Below, piece after piece: positions 1 through 7,853 of a stretch of 20,375 bases of DNA. Made by a program: the position numbers and the translations under genes. The notes under the pieces were generated by a model. It was not told the origin of the DNA, made no database searches, and was given only the letters and a program-made list of their open reading frames with translations. The stretch is from CBFIHN01 sp965662575 (lineage in GTDB: Bacteria; Pseudomonadota; Gammaproteobacteria; Francisellales; CACEW01), in the NCBI GenBank assembly GCA_965662575.1, contig CBFIHN010000028.1, positions 1 to 20,375 on the forward strand. The letters run 5' to 3'. The stretch's first letter is position 1, and every line of letters starts with the position of its first letter.

Positions 1-1385
1 AAGTATTGCCATAGTTGAGTAGGATCAGCCGCAATATCATTGAGTTTTTGATATGCTTCTTTTAAATCCTTACATTGTTTTTTCTCGTGATCATCAAGCT
101 TACCTGCTGGGTACTGGTACTGTTGTGCAAATTCGCAATAGGCTTTTAAATCAGCTATTTCATCTAGGTACAGCTCATAACGCACTAGATCTTTCAACGC
201 CAGGTTCTCTAGTCTTTTTCGAAACTCCCCTTTTGTATCGTTGAACTGTTTTGTAATGTTGGCTATTTTTTTCTCGTATATCTGGATAAATTTTTCAGTG
301 GTTTCAATATCTGGTCCTTCCAAATTTCGCATACAGCTTGGTCTGAATAGTTCGTCTTCGGGGTTAAAATTATGATACTTCTGAATTTCGACTAGTGAAG
401 AGTTTTGGATTGTATTATGAATTACTTTATCATCTACATCATAATTAATAACCAAATCATTCTCTTGCTGAATGGATATAGATATATCTAATAATCTCTC
501 ATCGGCATGAGCTTCCAGCGCTTTATCAAGCTTGGTTTTTAAATCGGCAATATAAGGAAAATAACCTTGCAAGTAATGTAAAAATAACTGGTCAATCTGT
601 TGATGGTTAATATCAAAATCCGCAGTCAGTAGGCAGGGATAAAATTTATGCTTATCTAAAGTTTTTTGAAAAAGACTGTTATCAACGTCCTTCTCGGCAA
701 CAAAATGATTATTGATAATCTTTTCATATGCATCATGTTCCTCAAACTGATTATGCTCAAGCGCCATCAAAGTCCGATTTAATGGCGGTGCATATCTTTG
801 ATCTACAGGGAGTTTTTCTTCTAAATTTTTGCATAGCTGAAGCTGTTGAATAACAAGTTCTTTATGCTTTCCCTGCTTCAATTCTGCAAGAAAACCCTTA
901 TTAATAGGATCCATAAAACGAGTATCCAGAAGATTCATCTGCTCTACTGAAAAAGGTGGCATCCATTTATTATCTTGCAATCTATCTTTTTCTATTAAGG
1001 CCTGCTTAATAAATTTATCAAGCAGATTTTTTTGACTTTCTTGACTTTCTTGACTTTCTTGACTTTTTTCAATATTTTTAACTTGCTTGATTGTTAGTTC
1101 AATCATTTTCAAATAATTCACTGCTTCTTGAAAAGCTGGAGAACTACGGAAGCCTTTGTCAATATCATTATCAGGAGAAAGCTCAGGTTTTTTGTATTTA
1201 CCAGTAAAGTAGCCATAATATGTGAGTTGGCGTTCAAACCATTCTTTTCGCTTCTCGAGTTCCTGAAGTAAGGATTTTTTTTTATCAGGAAAGTCTTTGT
1301 TTAGTAATGTTGCGAAGAATTCATGAGCTTTATTAATTAGATTAGTATATTTTTCCCATTCTTTTTCAAATTTTTCACAATGCAT
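1..1385 (-). CDS. Large hypothetical protein, C-terminus cut by window edge
   Basis: I translated this strand codon by codon. The frame stays open for 461 codons from ATG at 1385 to the window edge, where no stop has been reached. The start is well supported: AAGGAAGG lies 6 nt upstream of the ATG, and a TTGACA hexamer lies further up. The protein begins MHCEKFEKEWEKYTNLI and is hydrophilic and rich in Lys, Glu, Gln, Asn and aromatic residues. It has no signal peptide or clear membrane segment, and parts look helical or coiled-coil. A run of SQE triplets (about residues 107-117) comes from a 9-base tandem repeat. I recognise no family. Its place beside dotA and its soluble, charged character fit a Dot/Icm substrate or a cytoplasmic accessory protein, but that is inference only. 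Existence as a gene is nearly certain; function is unknown. Confidence 0.85.
   Translation of the reverse strand, partial: MHCEKFEKEWEKYTNLINKAHEFFATLLNKDFPDKKKSLLQELEKRKEWFERQLTYYGYFTGKYKKPELSPDNDIDKGFRSSPAFQEAVNYLKMIELTIKQVKNIEKSQESQESQESQKNLLDKFIKQALIEKDRLQDNKWMPPFSVEQMNLLDTRFMDPINKGFLAELKQGKHKELVIQQLQLCKNLEEKLPVDQRYAPPLNRTLMALEHNQFEEHDAYEKIINNHFVAEKDVDNSLFQKTLDKHKFYPCLLTADFDINHQQIDQLFLHYLQGYFPYIADLKTKLDKALEAHADERLLDISISIQQENDLVINYDVDDKVIHNTIQNSSLVEIQKYHNFNPEDELFRPSCMRNLEGPDIETTEKFIQIYEKKIANITKQFNDTKGEFRKRLENLALKDLVRYELYLDEIADLKAYCEFAQQYQYPAGKLDDHEKKQCKDLKEAYQKLNDIAADPTQLWQY
1032..1067 (-). repeat. 9-bp in-frame tandem repeat, about four copies
   Basis: On the plus strand the unit TTGACTTTC occurs three times perfectly, followed by a fourth copy differing in its last base. 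It encodes repeated Ser-Gln-Glu in the left-edge gene. The unit is a multiple of three, so slippage would change length without breaking the frame. Confidence 0.9.
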
Positions 1386-1406
1386 ATCAAACCTTCCTTG
1401 TTACTG

Positions 1407-1435
1407 ATGCCTATCCCATTGGATGTTTTTGTCAA
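1407..1435 (-). promoter_or_regulatory. Possible sigma70 promoter of the left-edge gene
   Basis: A perfect -35 TTGACA (1435-1430) is followed after 17 nt by AGGCAT (1412-1407), a poor match to TATAAT. The position just ahead of the Shine-Dalgarno and start codon is sensible. It suggests the left-edge gene can be transcribed separately from the dotA cluster, but the weak -10 keeps this tentative. Confidence 0.3.
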
Positions 1436-1546
1436 GTTATCAACTGATCTGTCTCGGTGAATAAATCACCTTGTTGTCAGCATCGTCCATAGCAATAACT
1501 AAACTACTTGTTAGGCGCTCTATCTTACAACTAATAATGGTCAAAA

Positions 1547-1909
1547 TTAAATAGGTCCAAACAAGTTTTTCCACCCATTACAATCAATCAAGCCATCACC
1601 AGCAGCCTTATTAACTGCATCATTAAATAACGACTGAGGATTTGTTCTTTCATTTTGTGCTGGTGATTTTGGAGAAAAATAAAGACGTTTAAACACCTTT
1701 GTGAAAAACTCACAAAATGCTTCGTTGCTGTATGATATAAAAAAAACATTGTTATATTTATTTTCTTCAAGATCTTTTTGGGGTAGTCGACTCTCAGCGA
1801 GTTTCTCTGCTCCTGTTGATAACATCGTCTTAGGACTTTTTAAACTAGAATGATTGGTTTCAGAGCTTTGTGCATCCTGATCATTATTGAAAGATTGAGT
1901 CATTGCCAT
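1547..1909 (-). CDS. Hypothetical 120-aa protein behind the dotA cluster
   Basis: The gene starts 5 nt after the stop of the 303-aa exported-protein gene and reads in the same direction, so it is probably co-transcribed and translationally coupled. No clear Shine-Dalgarno precedes either of the two near-adjacent Met codons (1909 and 1903). The product begins MAMTQSFNNDQDAQSSETN. Its first half is polar and low-complexity (Ser, Asn, Gln, Lys). A more structured aromatic stretch follows around residues 53-80 (VFFISYSNEAFCEFFTKVF), and the C-terminus is NGWKNLFGPI. There is no signal peptide and no membrane segment. I recognise no family. Being the last gene of the icmV-dotA unit makes it a candidate secretion accessory protein or substrate; that is inference. 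Confidence 0.55.
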   Translation of the reverse strand: MAMTQSFNNDQDAQSSETNHSSLKSPKTMLSTGAEKLAESRLPQKDLEENKYNNVFFISYSNEAFCEFFTKVFKRLYFSPKSPAQNERTNPQSLFNDAVNKAAGDGLIDCNGWKNLFGPI

Positions 1910-1914
1910 AAGTA

Positions 1915-2826
1915 CTAACCACTTTTCTTTGATAATAAAGTCATAATTCGGCGTAAAAAATGTGATTGTTCTTTTGCCGAAACATCTGACTGCAATTTTT
2001 CACTCAGCAATGTGGCAAGCGCCGTATTAGTATCTTGTCGCTGCTGATATGCCATGTATTGTAAATAATTATTCAGTGCCAATTGATTATTTAACAACCT
2101 CAGTAAGGTGGTGTTATTTGCGGTATCGACTTGCTTTGCCCATTGCTGATGCATAGGTGACATGACTGCTGTATTTAAACTATCTATGAGGCTCTGATTA
2201 TCTTGCCCCACCTGGCGCGAAGCTTGAATATGAAACAGCAATTGGGAAGCAATACGGGCAGAAAGATTTTGTCGTGTCGAAGCATTATTAAGATTGGTTA
2301 ATGCCTTGATAGTTGCAATATTACTGGTATCAGCTAATTCTGTGCTAGTTAATTGAGTATTTCTAGCAGGCTTTTGAGGCAATTGTGGCAGCCATTGTTG
2401 TTTGCTATTGGTGGGAAGCACCTTGCCGTCACTCGTTTTTTCTAATTCATTGGGAGCAACATTCAATAAAGCAGTATATTGATTGGCGATATTGCTTGAT
2501 AACAGATTAAATTGACCAATTTCCAATAAATGATTATAGCCATTGTCTGATAAGAACTGTGAGCTCGACGGATTATAAAGTGTATAAGCTTTAGATAGAA
2601 CGGATTGGTTCCAAATCGTGAGCGATTGTTTGCCATTAGCAACAACGGCATCATGGATGTTGCTAACGCCTTGTTCTATCCGATTAAGCGCGGTCAATAA
2701 GCCTGCGCTGATTGATGATTGGTTGCTGCTAGGTGCCGATTGATTAATCGCTGTAGAAGCGAAACTGTCAACAGACAACATAATGCCCAATAGAGCACAG
2801 CTCATAAGCGATGGTTTAAAAATCAT
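1915..2826 (-). CDS. Exported 303-aa protein of the dotA cluster, candidate IcmX-like
   Basis: ATG at 2826 is chosen over an in-frame TTG just upstream because AAAGGA lies about 8 nt before it. The start sits 4 nt after the stop of the preceding 86-aa gene. A classical signal peptide is visible: MIFKPSLMSCALLGIMLSVDSFAS, a hydrophobic core ending in an SFA-S cleavage-like site, so the mature protein is probably periplasmic. The mature part is polar, Gln/Asn/Ser/Leu-rich and predicted helical, with a helical segment near the C-terminus (LALNNYLQYMAYQQRQ) and a basic end (LRRIMTLLSKKSG). Dot/Icm loci carry IcmX, a periplasmic protein encoded near dotA-icmV in Legionella and Coxiella. Position, export signal and helical Gln-rich tail fit a divergent IcmX, but I see no diagnostic motif, and Legionella IcmX is longer. 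No gene symbol is given for that reason. Confidence 0.6.
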   Translation of the reverse strand: MIFKPSLMSCALLGIMLSVDSFASTAINQSAPSSNQSSISAGLLTALNRIEQGVSNIHDAVVANGKQSLTIWNQSVLSKAYTLYNPSSSQFLSDNGYNHLLEIGQFNLLSSNIANQYTALLNVAPNELEKTSDGKVLPTNSKQQWLPQLPQKPARNTQLTSTELADTSNIATIKALTNLNNASTRQNLSARIASQLLFHIQASRQVGQDNQSLIDSLNTAVMSPMHQQWAKQVDTANNTTLLRLLNNQLALNNYLQYMAYQQRQDTNTALATLLSEKLQSDVSAKEQSHFLRRIMTLLSKKSG

Positions 2827-2830
2827 CAAA

Positions 2831-3091
2831 TTAATCCTTTATCATCAAATTTTGTATATAAATATTTTGTGCCTTACTGGCATCCGCAATTAATCCTTTC
2901 TCAAAAGCGACAAGATTGACGGCCCTAGGTTTTTGCGCCATAAAAATAGCCGGCTTTGTTTGGCTTGCTGCTGAATCAGTGACTGGCAACAATCCATTGG
3001 CATAAGCTGCATTTATACACCATAGTAGATTACTGATGGTGAAGATTTTAACGACCTTGTTCAACATTATCCCGGTTTTGTCTATTTTCAT
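2831..3091 (-). CDS. Small exported 86-aa protein overlapping the dotA 3' end
   Basis: The start is placed at ATG 3091 because AAAAGG lies 7 nt upstream. A later ATG at 3067 has only a badly spaced GGG. The first 44 nt lie inside the end of dotA in another frame, which suggests coupled translation. The N-terminus has a basic region (MKIDKTGIMLNKVVK) followed by a hydrophobic core (IFTISNLLWCINAAYA) and a likely signal peptidase I site after AYA. The mature protein would be only about 55 residues (NGLLPVTDSAASQ and onward), ending IYIQNLMIKD. It is followed after a few bases by the 303-aa exported-protein gene, with its own Shine-Dalgarno. I recognise no family. A small periplasmic partner of the Dot/Icm complex is plausible from context. 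It is not obviously the broken-off front of the next gene, because that gene has its own signal peptide. Confidence 0.6.
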   Translation of the reverse strand: MKIDKTGIMLNKVVKIFTISNLLWCINAAYANGLLPVTDSAASQTKPAIFMAQKPRAVNLVAFEKGLIADASKAQNIYIQNLMIKD

Positions 3092-5942
3092 GATCACGCC
3101 TTTTCTTCTCCTGCATGCCTTGGTCGACAGCGCCAGTCGCTTGAGTCGCTGCACCAGCAGCCTGACCAGAAGCACTTTGCATCCCCTGCGTTTCTTGTTG
3201 TTGTGCTTGAATGCCTTGGTTGGCAGCTTGACTGCCTGCCTGCCCAGCTTGTTGTGATGCTTGGTCTGTTTTTTGCGTTAATTGTTGTAATTCTTCCTGG
3301 CCAGAACGATCGCCATGACCGCCGATCCATTGCATGACTTTTTCAGGCAAAATATAAATCAATGCAAAACACTTATTAAATGCCAGCACAATAAAACTGG
3401 CATAAACAAACACCATAATCACTGCCAAAATACCCTTGGCATCTTCAAATTGTGCCCCACTAGGAATCAAGCCAGGGTAATCCGTACTGCCATTACCAAT
3501 AATACTAGCAGCAACAAGATGGAAGCCTTGTGCCGAGAATTGAATGACAATATACGTTAAGACAATACCAATCAATAAGCCTAGCACCATTAACGCTGGT
3601 CTAAAAACAACGCCAAGTAACATTTTAAAGCCTTGCACTGTATGTCCCATGAAATCATGCCCCCCGGGATGCATCCAAGCTAATGCCAGCAGTGGTGCGG
3701 CAACCACGCCTTCAATCGCGCCAATAATCCACGTGATCTGCCCAGCCCAATACAGGATATAAGGCGTCAATGGCACGAGCAGCGCAAAACTAACCCCCGC
3801 TGAAAACATAGCCAATAATATCGCCATTAAGACCGGCAGCCACATTAGTGCCATCGCCAAACTAGTCATTTGCACAATTCCATAGATTTGTACAATAGTT
3901 TGTGTGACCGTTGCACTAGCAGAACCGGCGCCGCCACCAAAACCAAAAATACTACCCAGTACCGACAAGGCGATACTCGCCCCTCCTCCTGCTGCAGCAA
4001 TGGTATACATATTTGTTTGCAGTTGGTTATATTGGTCAAGATATTGATCATAAACACTCTCAATACTGCTAACGCTAGATAAAATCATATCCAGGCCTGT
4101 GCGCTGAATTTGTTCAATGACTGAAAATTGTTGACCAAGAATACTCTTGGAAACTTCCGACGTATCTCCGAGTTGATAAATTTCTTGCATAATTGAATTC
4201 ATGCCGTTGCTATTACCTGAAGCCGCATCTGAATTGAAACTTAACAAGTGTGAAAATATTTTACTCATTACGCTTTTGACCGGAATATCTGCTGAAGTAT
4301 GTTGATCAGCACCATTAATCACCAAATTAGCTAAATTTATAATTGGTTGGTAATCTTGGCCATGGTCCTTAGCTTCATTAACTAAGAGAAAAAAATAAGG
4401 CCTATTACGAGATCCAATTTTTTGTAACAAGTTTTTAAATGCTTGAAGATTAGGTGGACCGCTAGAAATACTGTTGATAAACTGTTGCCAAACATCATCT
4501 GTCATTTCTGCCGATGTACTTTGTGATATGGTTGCCCGTTGAGACAAAGTAGGCCCGCTGTCTTTGTCCAAAAGCCTTTGGCCCAAATATAAGTAGTCAT
4601 TTTTAACATATTCTCCTTTAACACCAAAGTGGCTATTAGCACCTGACGACAACAATGAAAGTACCTGTTTATAAAGTGCCTGAATATTTTTGGCAGCGAT
4701 GGCATCAATGTCCAAATAACTTTCCCCAGCTAGCCACCAACTATTCTTTAAATTCTTAGTGCTATTAATATTTGTAAAAAAATTATTTGGCGAAAATGAT
4801 TCTTTATTAACAGTATTAACTTTAAGACATTTACTGAGGACTGTTTTCGTTAATGATGCCAATGTGCATGAGGAGTCCGAACAGGGATTATTGTGCTCAA
4901 TATAATTTTGATAAAAATCTTGGAAGTTTTCATTATCTTTAATACACTGATACAGTTTATTATTAGTAGATCCTTTACCAAATTGAAAAGTATAGTATGT
5001 GTTAACATTAGAAGAATCCCTGCCATCAGGTGCATATTGATTGACCAACCCCCACCACCAAATATTATCTGGATACAATGAGTCACTGGTAGAAATATAA
5101 GATGTAGACATAGCAATTAGATGTGTGGAATTACCATCTTTTTGTACAAATGAGTCTTGATTACCTACCATCTTGTTGAAAACACTTTTACATTCATTAC
5201 CAGCTGCATTACCAAGATTTTCATTTCTAGGTATTAAATCCTTTGCGCGCTGATCACAAATTTGGATAGCCTCACTCTTCATTTTTTGTAACATTTCACT
5301 TTGCTCCGGGTCGTAAATTGACCCCCCTTCAGGCCCAGTCATAACATACTGTTTAGAAGGGTCAATCGTTGCACCCCAGTCATGAATAATTTGGTCTGTT
5401 GCAACAGCTAAATAATAATTATTGATCTGCTCAGAAACCATGGATTGGATATAAGATGGCACCGTGGGTGGCGTTTTGTAAGAGACGTCATCAATACTTT
5501 TTGACCAAACCGTGGTTGCTAAATGAACACCCCATAAAATACATAATAAAATTAGATATTGTGCGAGGCATAAGCCATATTTCAGCGGCACGACAGCGAT
5601 TGGGCCACAAAGTGTGCGAATGGGAATCCATACAGAATTCCAATTTCGCCCTAAAAATTGACCATCATTGGCTGTATTTAAGGTGCCGACGAATAAAATA
5701 ACAGCATAGACAAAAATAATTGCGGTTAATAGCACACTATTAAAAGTCAATAAAAAATGAGGAATTAAATGTAGCTTATCATCAGAGCTAGATACTGTAT
5801 TTGGCTGAACATAGCATATACCATTGGCTGGGTTATTGGGTGATTTATGCAGCAATTGGCAAATAGTCTGTCCAAAGATCTGATGTAATATCGTAACGGA
5901 TTGGTCAGCCAAAGAGGGTAAGCTAAAAAAATTCATATCCAT
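3048..5942 (-). CDS. dotA: DotA, Dot/Icm type IVB secretion inner-membrane protein
   Basis: DotA is a polytopic inner-membrane component of the Dot/Icm machine that exports effectors into host cells, and is related to TraY of IncI conjugation systems. The 964-aa product is slightly shorter than Legionella DotA (about 1050). Two N-terminal membrane regions are visible (about residues 62-88 and 110-145). A large polar, presumably periplasmic domain follows to about 640, then a cluster of hydrophobic segments (about 690-860) containing HPGGHDFMGH at 758-767, a stretch typical of the DotA/TraY family. The end (875-964) is a Gln/Ala/Gly-rich cytoplasmic tail finishing in a charged run. A glycine-rich hydrophobic patch (649-678) precedes the second membrane block. 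The start is supported by GGGAGG 6-7 nt before ATG 5942, located inside the end of icmV, 3 nt away. The pair icmV-dotA is conserved in Legionellales. Confidence 0.93.
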   Translation of the reverse strand: MDMNFFSLPSLADQSVTILHQIFGQTICQLLHKSPNNPANGICYVQPNTVSSSDDKLHLIPHFLLTFNSVLLTAIIFVYAVILFVGTLNTANDGQFLGRNWNSVWIPIRTLCGPIAVVPLKYGLCLAQYLILLCILWGVHLATTVWSKSIDDVSYKTPPTVPSYIQSMVSEQINNYYLAVATDQIIHDWGATIDPSKQYVMTGPEGGSIYDPEQSEMLQKMKSEAIQICDQRAKDLIPRNENLGNAAGNECKSVFNKMVGNQDSFVQKDGNSTHLIAMSTSYISTSDSLYPDNIWWWGLVNQYAPDGRDSSNVNTYYTFQFGKGSTNNKLYQCIKDNENFQDFYQNYIEHNNPCSDSSCTLASLTKTVLSKCLKVNTVNKESFSPNNFFTNINSTKNLKNSWWLAGESYLDIDAIAAKNIQALYKQVLSLLSSGANSHFGVKGEYVKNDYLYLGQRLLDKDSGPTLSQRATISQSTSAEMTDDVWQQFINSISSGPPNLQAFKNLLQKIGSRNRPYFFLLVNEAKDHGQDYQPIINLANLVINGADQHTSADIPVKSVMSKIFSHLLSFNSDAASGNSNGMNSIMQEIYQLGDTSEVSKSILGQQFSVIEQIQRTGLDMILSSVSSIESVYDQYLDQYNQLQTNMYTIAAAGGGASIALSVLGSIFGFGGGAGSASATVTQTIVQIYGIVQMTSLAMALMWLPVLMAILLAMFSAGVSFALLVPLTPYILYWAGQITWIIGAIEGVVAAPLLALAWMHPGGHDFMGHTVQGFKMLLGVVFRPALMVLGLLIGIVLTYIVIQFSAQGFHLVAASIIGNGSTDYPGLIPSGAQFEDAKGILAVIMVFVYASFIVLAFNKCFALIYILPEKVMQWIGGHGDRSGQEELQQLTQKTDQASQQAGQAGSQAANQGIQAQQQETQGMQSASGQAAGAATQATGAVDQGMQEKKRRDHENRQNRDNVEQGR

Positions 5943-5945
5943 GTG

Positions 5946-6371
5946 CTACCTCCCTGTACCCAAAAAATCCTTCAGCCAATCTTGAAACGAACAGCCTAGT
6001 TGGCCCAGACGCAGTTGGTATAACCAAAAATGATACTTAAAACTCTGTGCAGCGAATAGACAACTCATGGCTATGATCACCAAGGCCAGGCGATAATCGC
6101 CATGTGACAAGGCATAAGCCAAATACATCACTGATAAGACTAATAGAACTAAATAAAAAACCAGTAATTGCTGAAAACGTTTTTTTGCTGTTTGTTGTTG
6201 TGTCGGCGAAGTGATTTTTTCATCAATCGGCCTGGCTGACTGTGTCGGCGAACTGCTCTTCGTCTGCCACATTTTTTGCCCAAGGTCTTTGATATTCGAT
6301 AGATCATCCTTAATCAATGAAACCCCGATAATACGACCGAGCTTACGCCGCGTTTTTGGAAAAAATTTCAT
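5946..6371 (-). CDS. icmV: IcmV, Dot/Icm secretion membrane protein
   Basis: IcmV is a small inner-membrane protein of the Dot/Icm system, encoded directly upstream of dotA in Legionella and Coxiella. Two membrane segments are visible, about residues 69-88 and 94-110. They are followed by FKYHFWLYQLRLGQLGC (111-127) and DWLKDFLG, which closely resemble the conserved IcmV C-terminus. The basic N-terminus (MKFFPKTRRKLGR) is also typical. I place the start at ATG 6371 (141 aa) rather than ATG 6377. AAGGA sits 5 nt before 6371 and directly abuts 6377, leaving no spacer for the ribosome there. The stop is 3 nt from dotA, and dotA's Shine-Dalgarno is inside icmV, so the two are coupled. No convincing sigma70 promoter or paired CTTAA PmrA box is visible upstream. 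Confidence 0.9.
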   Translation of the reverse strand: MKFFPKTRRKLGRIIGVSLIKDDLSNIKDLGQKMWQTKSSSPTQSARPIDEKITSPTQQQTAKKRFQQLLVFYLVLLVLSVMYLAYALSHGDYRLALVIIAMSCLFAAQSFKYHFWLYQLRLGQLGCSFQDWLKDFLGTGR

Positions 6372-6685
6372 CCCCATCCTTGAGGTTTTTTATCACAACC
6401 AGTGTACTGAAAAATATTGCTAGAGTTAACATCCCGCTAGTGTTTTTTTTTGTAACAGCAGACAGGATAAATAAAACTCTTTTTACCTTAAGTCATTCCC
6501 ACCATGGATTGACTGGTTTTGCAGGGTGAATGAAACTGAGAGATGCCGTGAATAACATGGTAACGTTTTTGGCGCGCCCACGCGATCATTGGTGATGTTA
6601 TAGACTGATTGATTCAGACATTTCTACCGAACTCATCACGATTGATAAATTGTTTTGGCCATTGCCTTTATGATATTTCGTCTGG
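6372..6685. other. Intergenic region upstream of icmV
   Basis: No gene is visible here. The stretch holds the icmV leader, a run of nine T (6443-6451), and one copy of the 23-bp repeat (6567-6589) with its flanking arm. It also contains the downstream end of the ATPase unit. I see no strong intrinsic terminator for the ATPase gene and no clear -35/-10 pair for icmV. Confidence 0.6.
6567..6589 (+). repeat. 23-bp intergenic repeat, copy A
   Basis: This copy shares 21 of 23 positions with copy B at 7978-8000, in the same orientation. The conserved blocks are CGCGCCCA and GCGATCAT. The two copies lie on either side of the AAA ATPase gene, one in each intergenic gap. Next to this copy, GGTGATGTTAT (6591-6601) is the exact reverse complement of 7964-7974 beside copy B. 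Confidence 0.75.
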
Positions 6686-7810
6686 CTATAATTTTAAGTG
6701 TCTTAAAAAGTTTTTTGCGGGCTCAACCATAATACCATCAATTTGTTTGGGTTTATCGAGGTTTTTAACCAGTTGTACTGCGGGAATTTGGTATTTTTGA
6801 TGGAAATATTTTAGGGTTTTGCTCAAACTACGATCACTTAGCTTAACTTCAATAAGCTGCTCAGGGCGATCCTCAATGACCAAAGCAAAATCAACTTCTT
6901 TTTGGTCTTTAGTCCTTAGGTAAGCTAGGCGCGTCCGTTTACCCTCATAATCAGTGATTGCATAAACATGTTTTAACAGCGAGACGGCCACCAAATTTTC
7001 TAATTGCTCACCCTCGCTAGATTTAACCAAACCACTGTCAAAAAAATAAATTTTAGGTTCTTTTAATAGGCTGCGCGCAATGTTGTTACTAAAGGGTCTA
7101 ACGCGAAAAATCAGGTATAAGGCTTCTAAAATATCAATATAACGTTTTACGGTAGGTTGTGAGATTTGTAGATCTTGTGCAATTGATTGGTAAGACACGG
7201 GCGAACCGACCTTAGTGCGCAATAGCTCGAAAATATTTTGCAGGGCATTGACATTATGGATGCTTTCAAAATCTAAAGCATCAGTACGAATCATGCTATA
7301 AATGTATTGATTGCGCCAACGTGAGACATCCGTGTCGCTGTCCATTAGATAAGGCTCAGGAAACCCACTACGTTGCGTTAAGCAGTCTAAATATACAGGC
7401 TCGTTACGTTGGCTGAGCTCAGCGACTGACAATGGCAATAAATGATGGCAAAAATATCTGCCAGCCAAAGAATCACCAATGTTCTCATAAACACTCAATC
7501 TCGCACTACCAGTGACCAAAATTTGCATATCCTTTGGTTTGGTGTCATAAACACCCTTAAGGAAATTTTTCCAGTTAGACATTTTATGTAGTTCATCTAA
7601 AATCAGTAAATCGGTGCTTATCGGCCATTGTTTTTTACTAATAGTTTTTCGGTCTTCAATGTCGTCGAAGTTCAGGTACAATGATTTTTTAAAATGCGTA
7701 GCGATTTCTTGTGAAAGGGAGGTTTTTCCGACTTGGCGAGGACCGACCAAGAAAACCATTTTCTTTTTTAGGTCTTTAAGGATGAGGTTACGTTGGGCAC
7801 GCTGAATCAT
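6686..7810 (-). CDS. AAA_14/DUF4143 family ATPase with nuclease-like C-terminus
   Basis: This 374-aa protein has the standard layout of the AAA_14-DUF4143 family. An N-terminal P-loop ATPase carries Walker A GPRQVGKT (23-30), Walker B DLLILDELHK (67-76) and a VTGSAR sensor (99-104). A winged-helix-like segment follows (about 205-235, SYQSIAQDLQISQPTVKRY). The C-terminal DUF4143 domain includes IYFFDSGL (254-261) and the pattern RTKDQKEVDF ... LIEVK (299-323), which resembles a PD-(D/E)XK nuclease core. The length is normal and all key residues are present. Cellular function of this family is poorly known; the genes are patchily distributed and often appear as single mobile-looking units. Here the gene stands alone with its own promoter (7854-7881), a palindrome at the expected transcription start, and short repeats on both sides, which fits independent acquisition. 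Start ATG 7810 has only a weak AAAAGA. Confidence 0.9.
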   Translation of the reverse strand: MIQRAQRNLILKDLKKKMVFLVGPRQVGKTSLSQEIATHFKKSLYLNFDDIEDRKTISKKQWPISTDLLILDELHKMSNWKNFLKGVYDTKPKDMQILVTGSARLSVYENIGDSLAGRYFCHHLLPLSVAELSQRNEPVYLDCLTQRSGFPEPYLMDSDTDVSRWRNQYIYSMIRTDALDFESIHNVNALQNIFELLRTKVGSPVSYQSIAQDLQISQPTVKRYIDILEALYLIFRVRPFSNNIARSLLKEPKIYFFDSGLVKSSEGEQLENLVAVSLLKHVYAITDYEGKRTRLAYLRTKDQKEVDFALVIEDRPEQLIEVKLSDRSLSKTLKYFHQKYQIPAVQLVKNLDKPKQIDGIMVEPAKNFLRHLKL

Positions 7811-7833
7811 GTCTTTTTCAAACCTTAATTTAA

Positions 7834-7849
7834 AAAAGTCTGGACTTTT
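7834..7849. promoter_or_regulatory. Perfect palindrome at the ATPase gene transcription start
   Basis: AAAAGTC-TG-GACTTTT has two exact 7-bp arms. It lies immediately downstream of the -10 box at 7859-7854, where the transcript of the ATPase gene should begin. That placement suits a repressor operator or a 5' hairpin in the message. Confidence 0.45.
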
Positions 7850-7853
7850 ACAA

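Noticed and set aside
53..244. 63-codon plus-strand frame at the left edge
   Set aside because: It is antisense to the long minus-strand gene 1-1385, which has a strong ribosome binding site; no support for the plus-strand frame.
1456..1470. Hairpin GGTGA-ATAAA-TCACC as terminator of the dotA cluster
   Set aside because: The stem is only 5 bp and no U tract follows in either direction.
1915..3091. A single icmX gene broken by a frameshift into the 86-aa and 303-aa parts
   Set aside because: Each part has its own Shine-Dalgarno and its own signal peptide, so two separate genes are more likely.
3036..4082. Several 70-80 codon plus-strand frames across dotA
   Set aside because: They lie opposite the dotA coding frame, have odd compositions and no ribosome binding sites; shadows of dotA.
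6430..6451. AACAT/GTGTT stem followed by nine T as a plus-strand terminator
   Set aside because: No plus-strand gene precedes it and the stem is weak with a G-T pair.
6487..6492. CTTAAG as half of a PmrA-type regulatory box before icmV
   Set aside because: A PmrA box needs two spaced CTTAA-like halves; only one is present.
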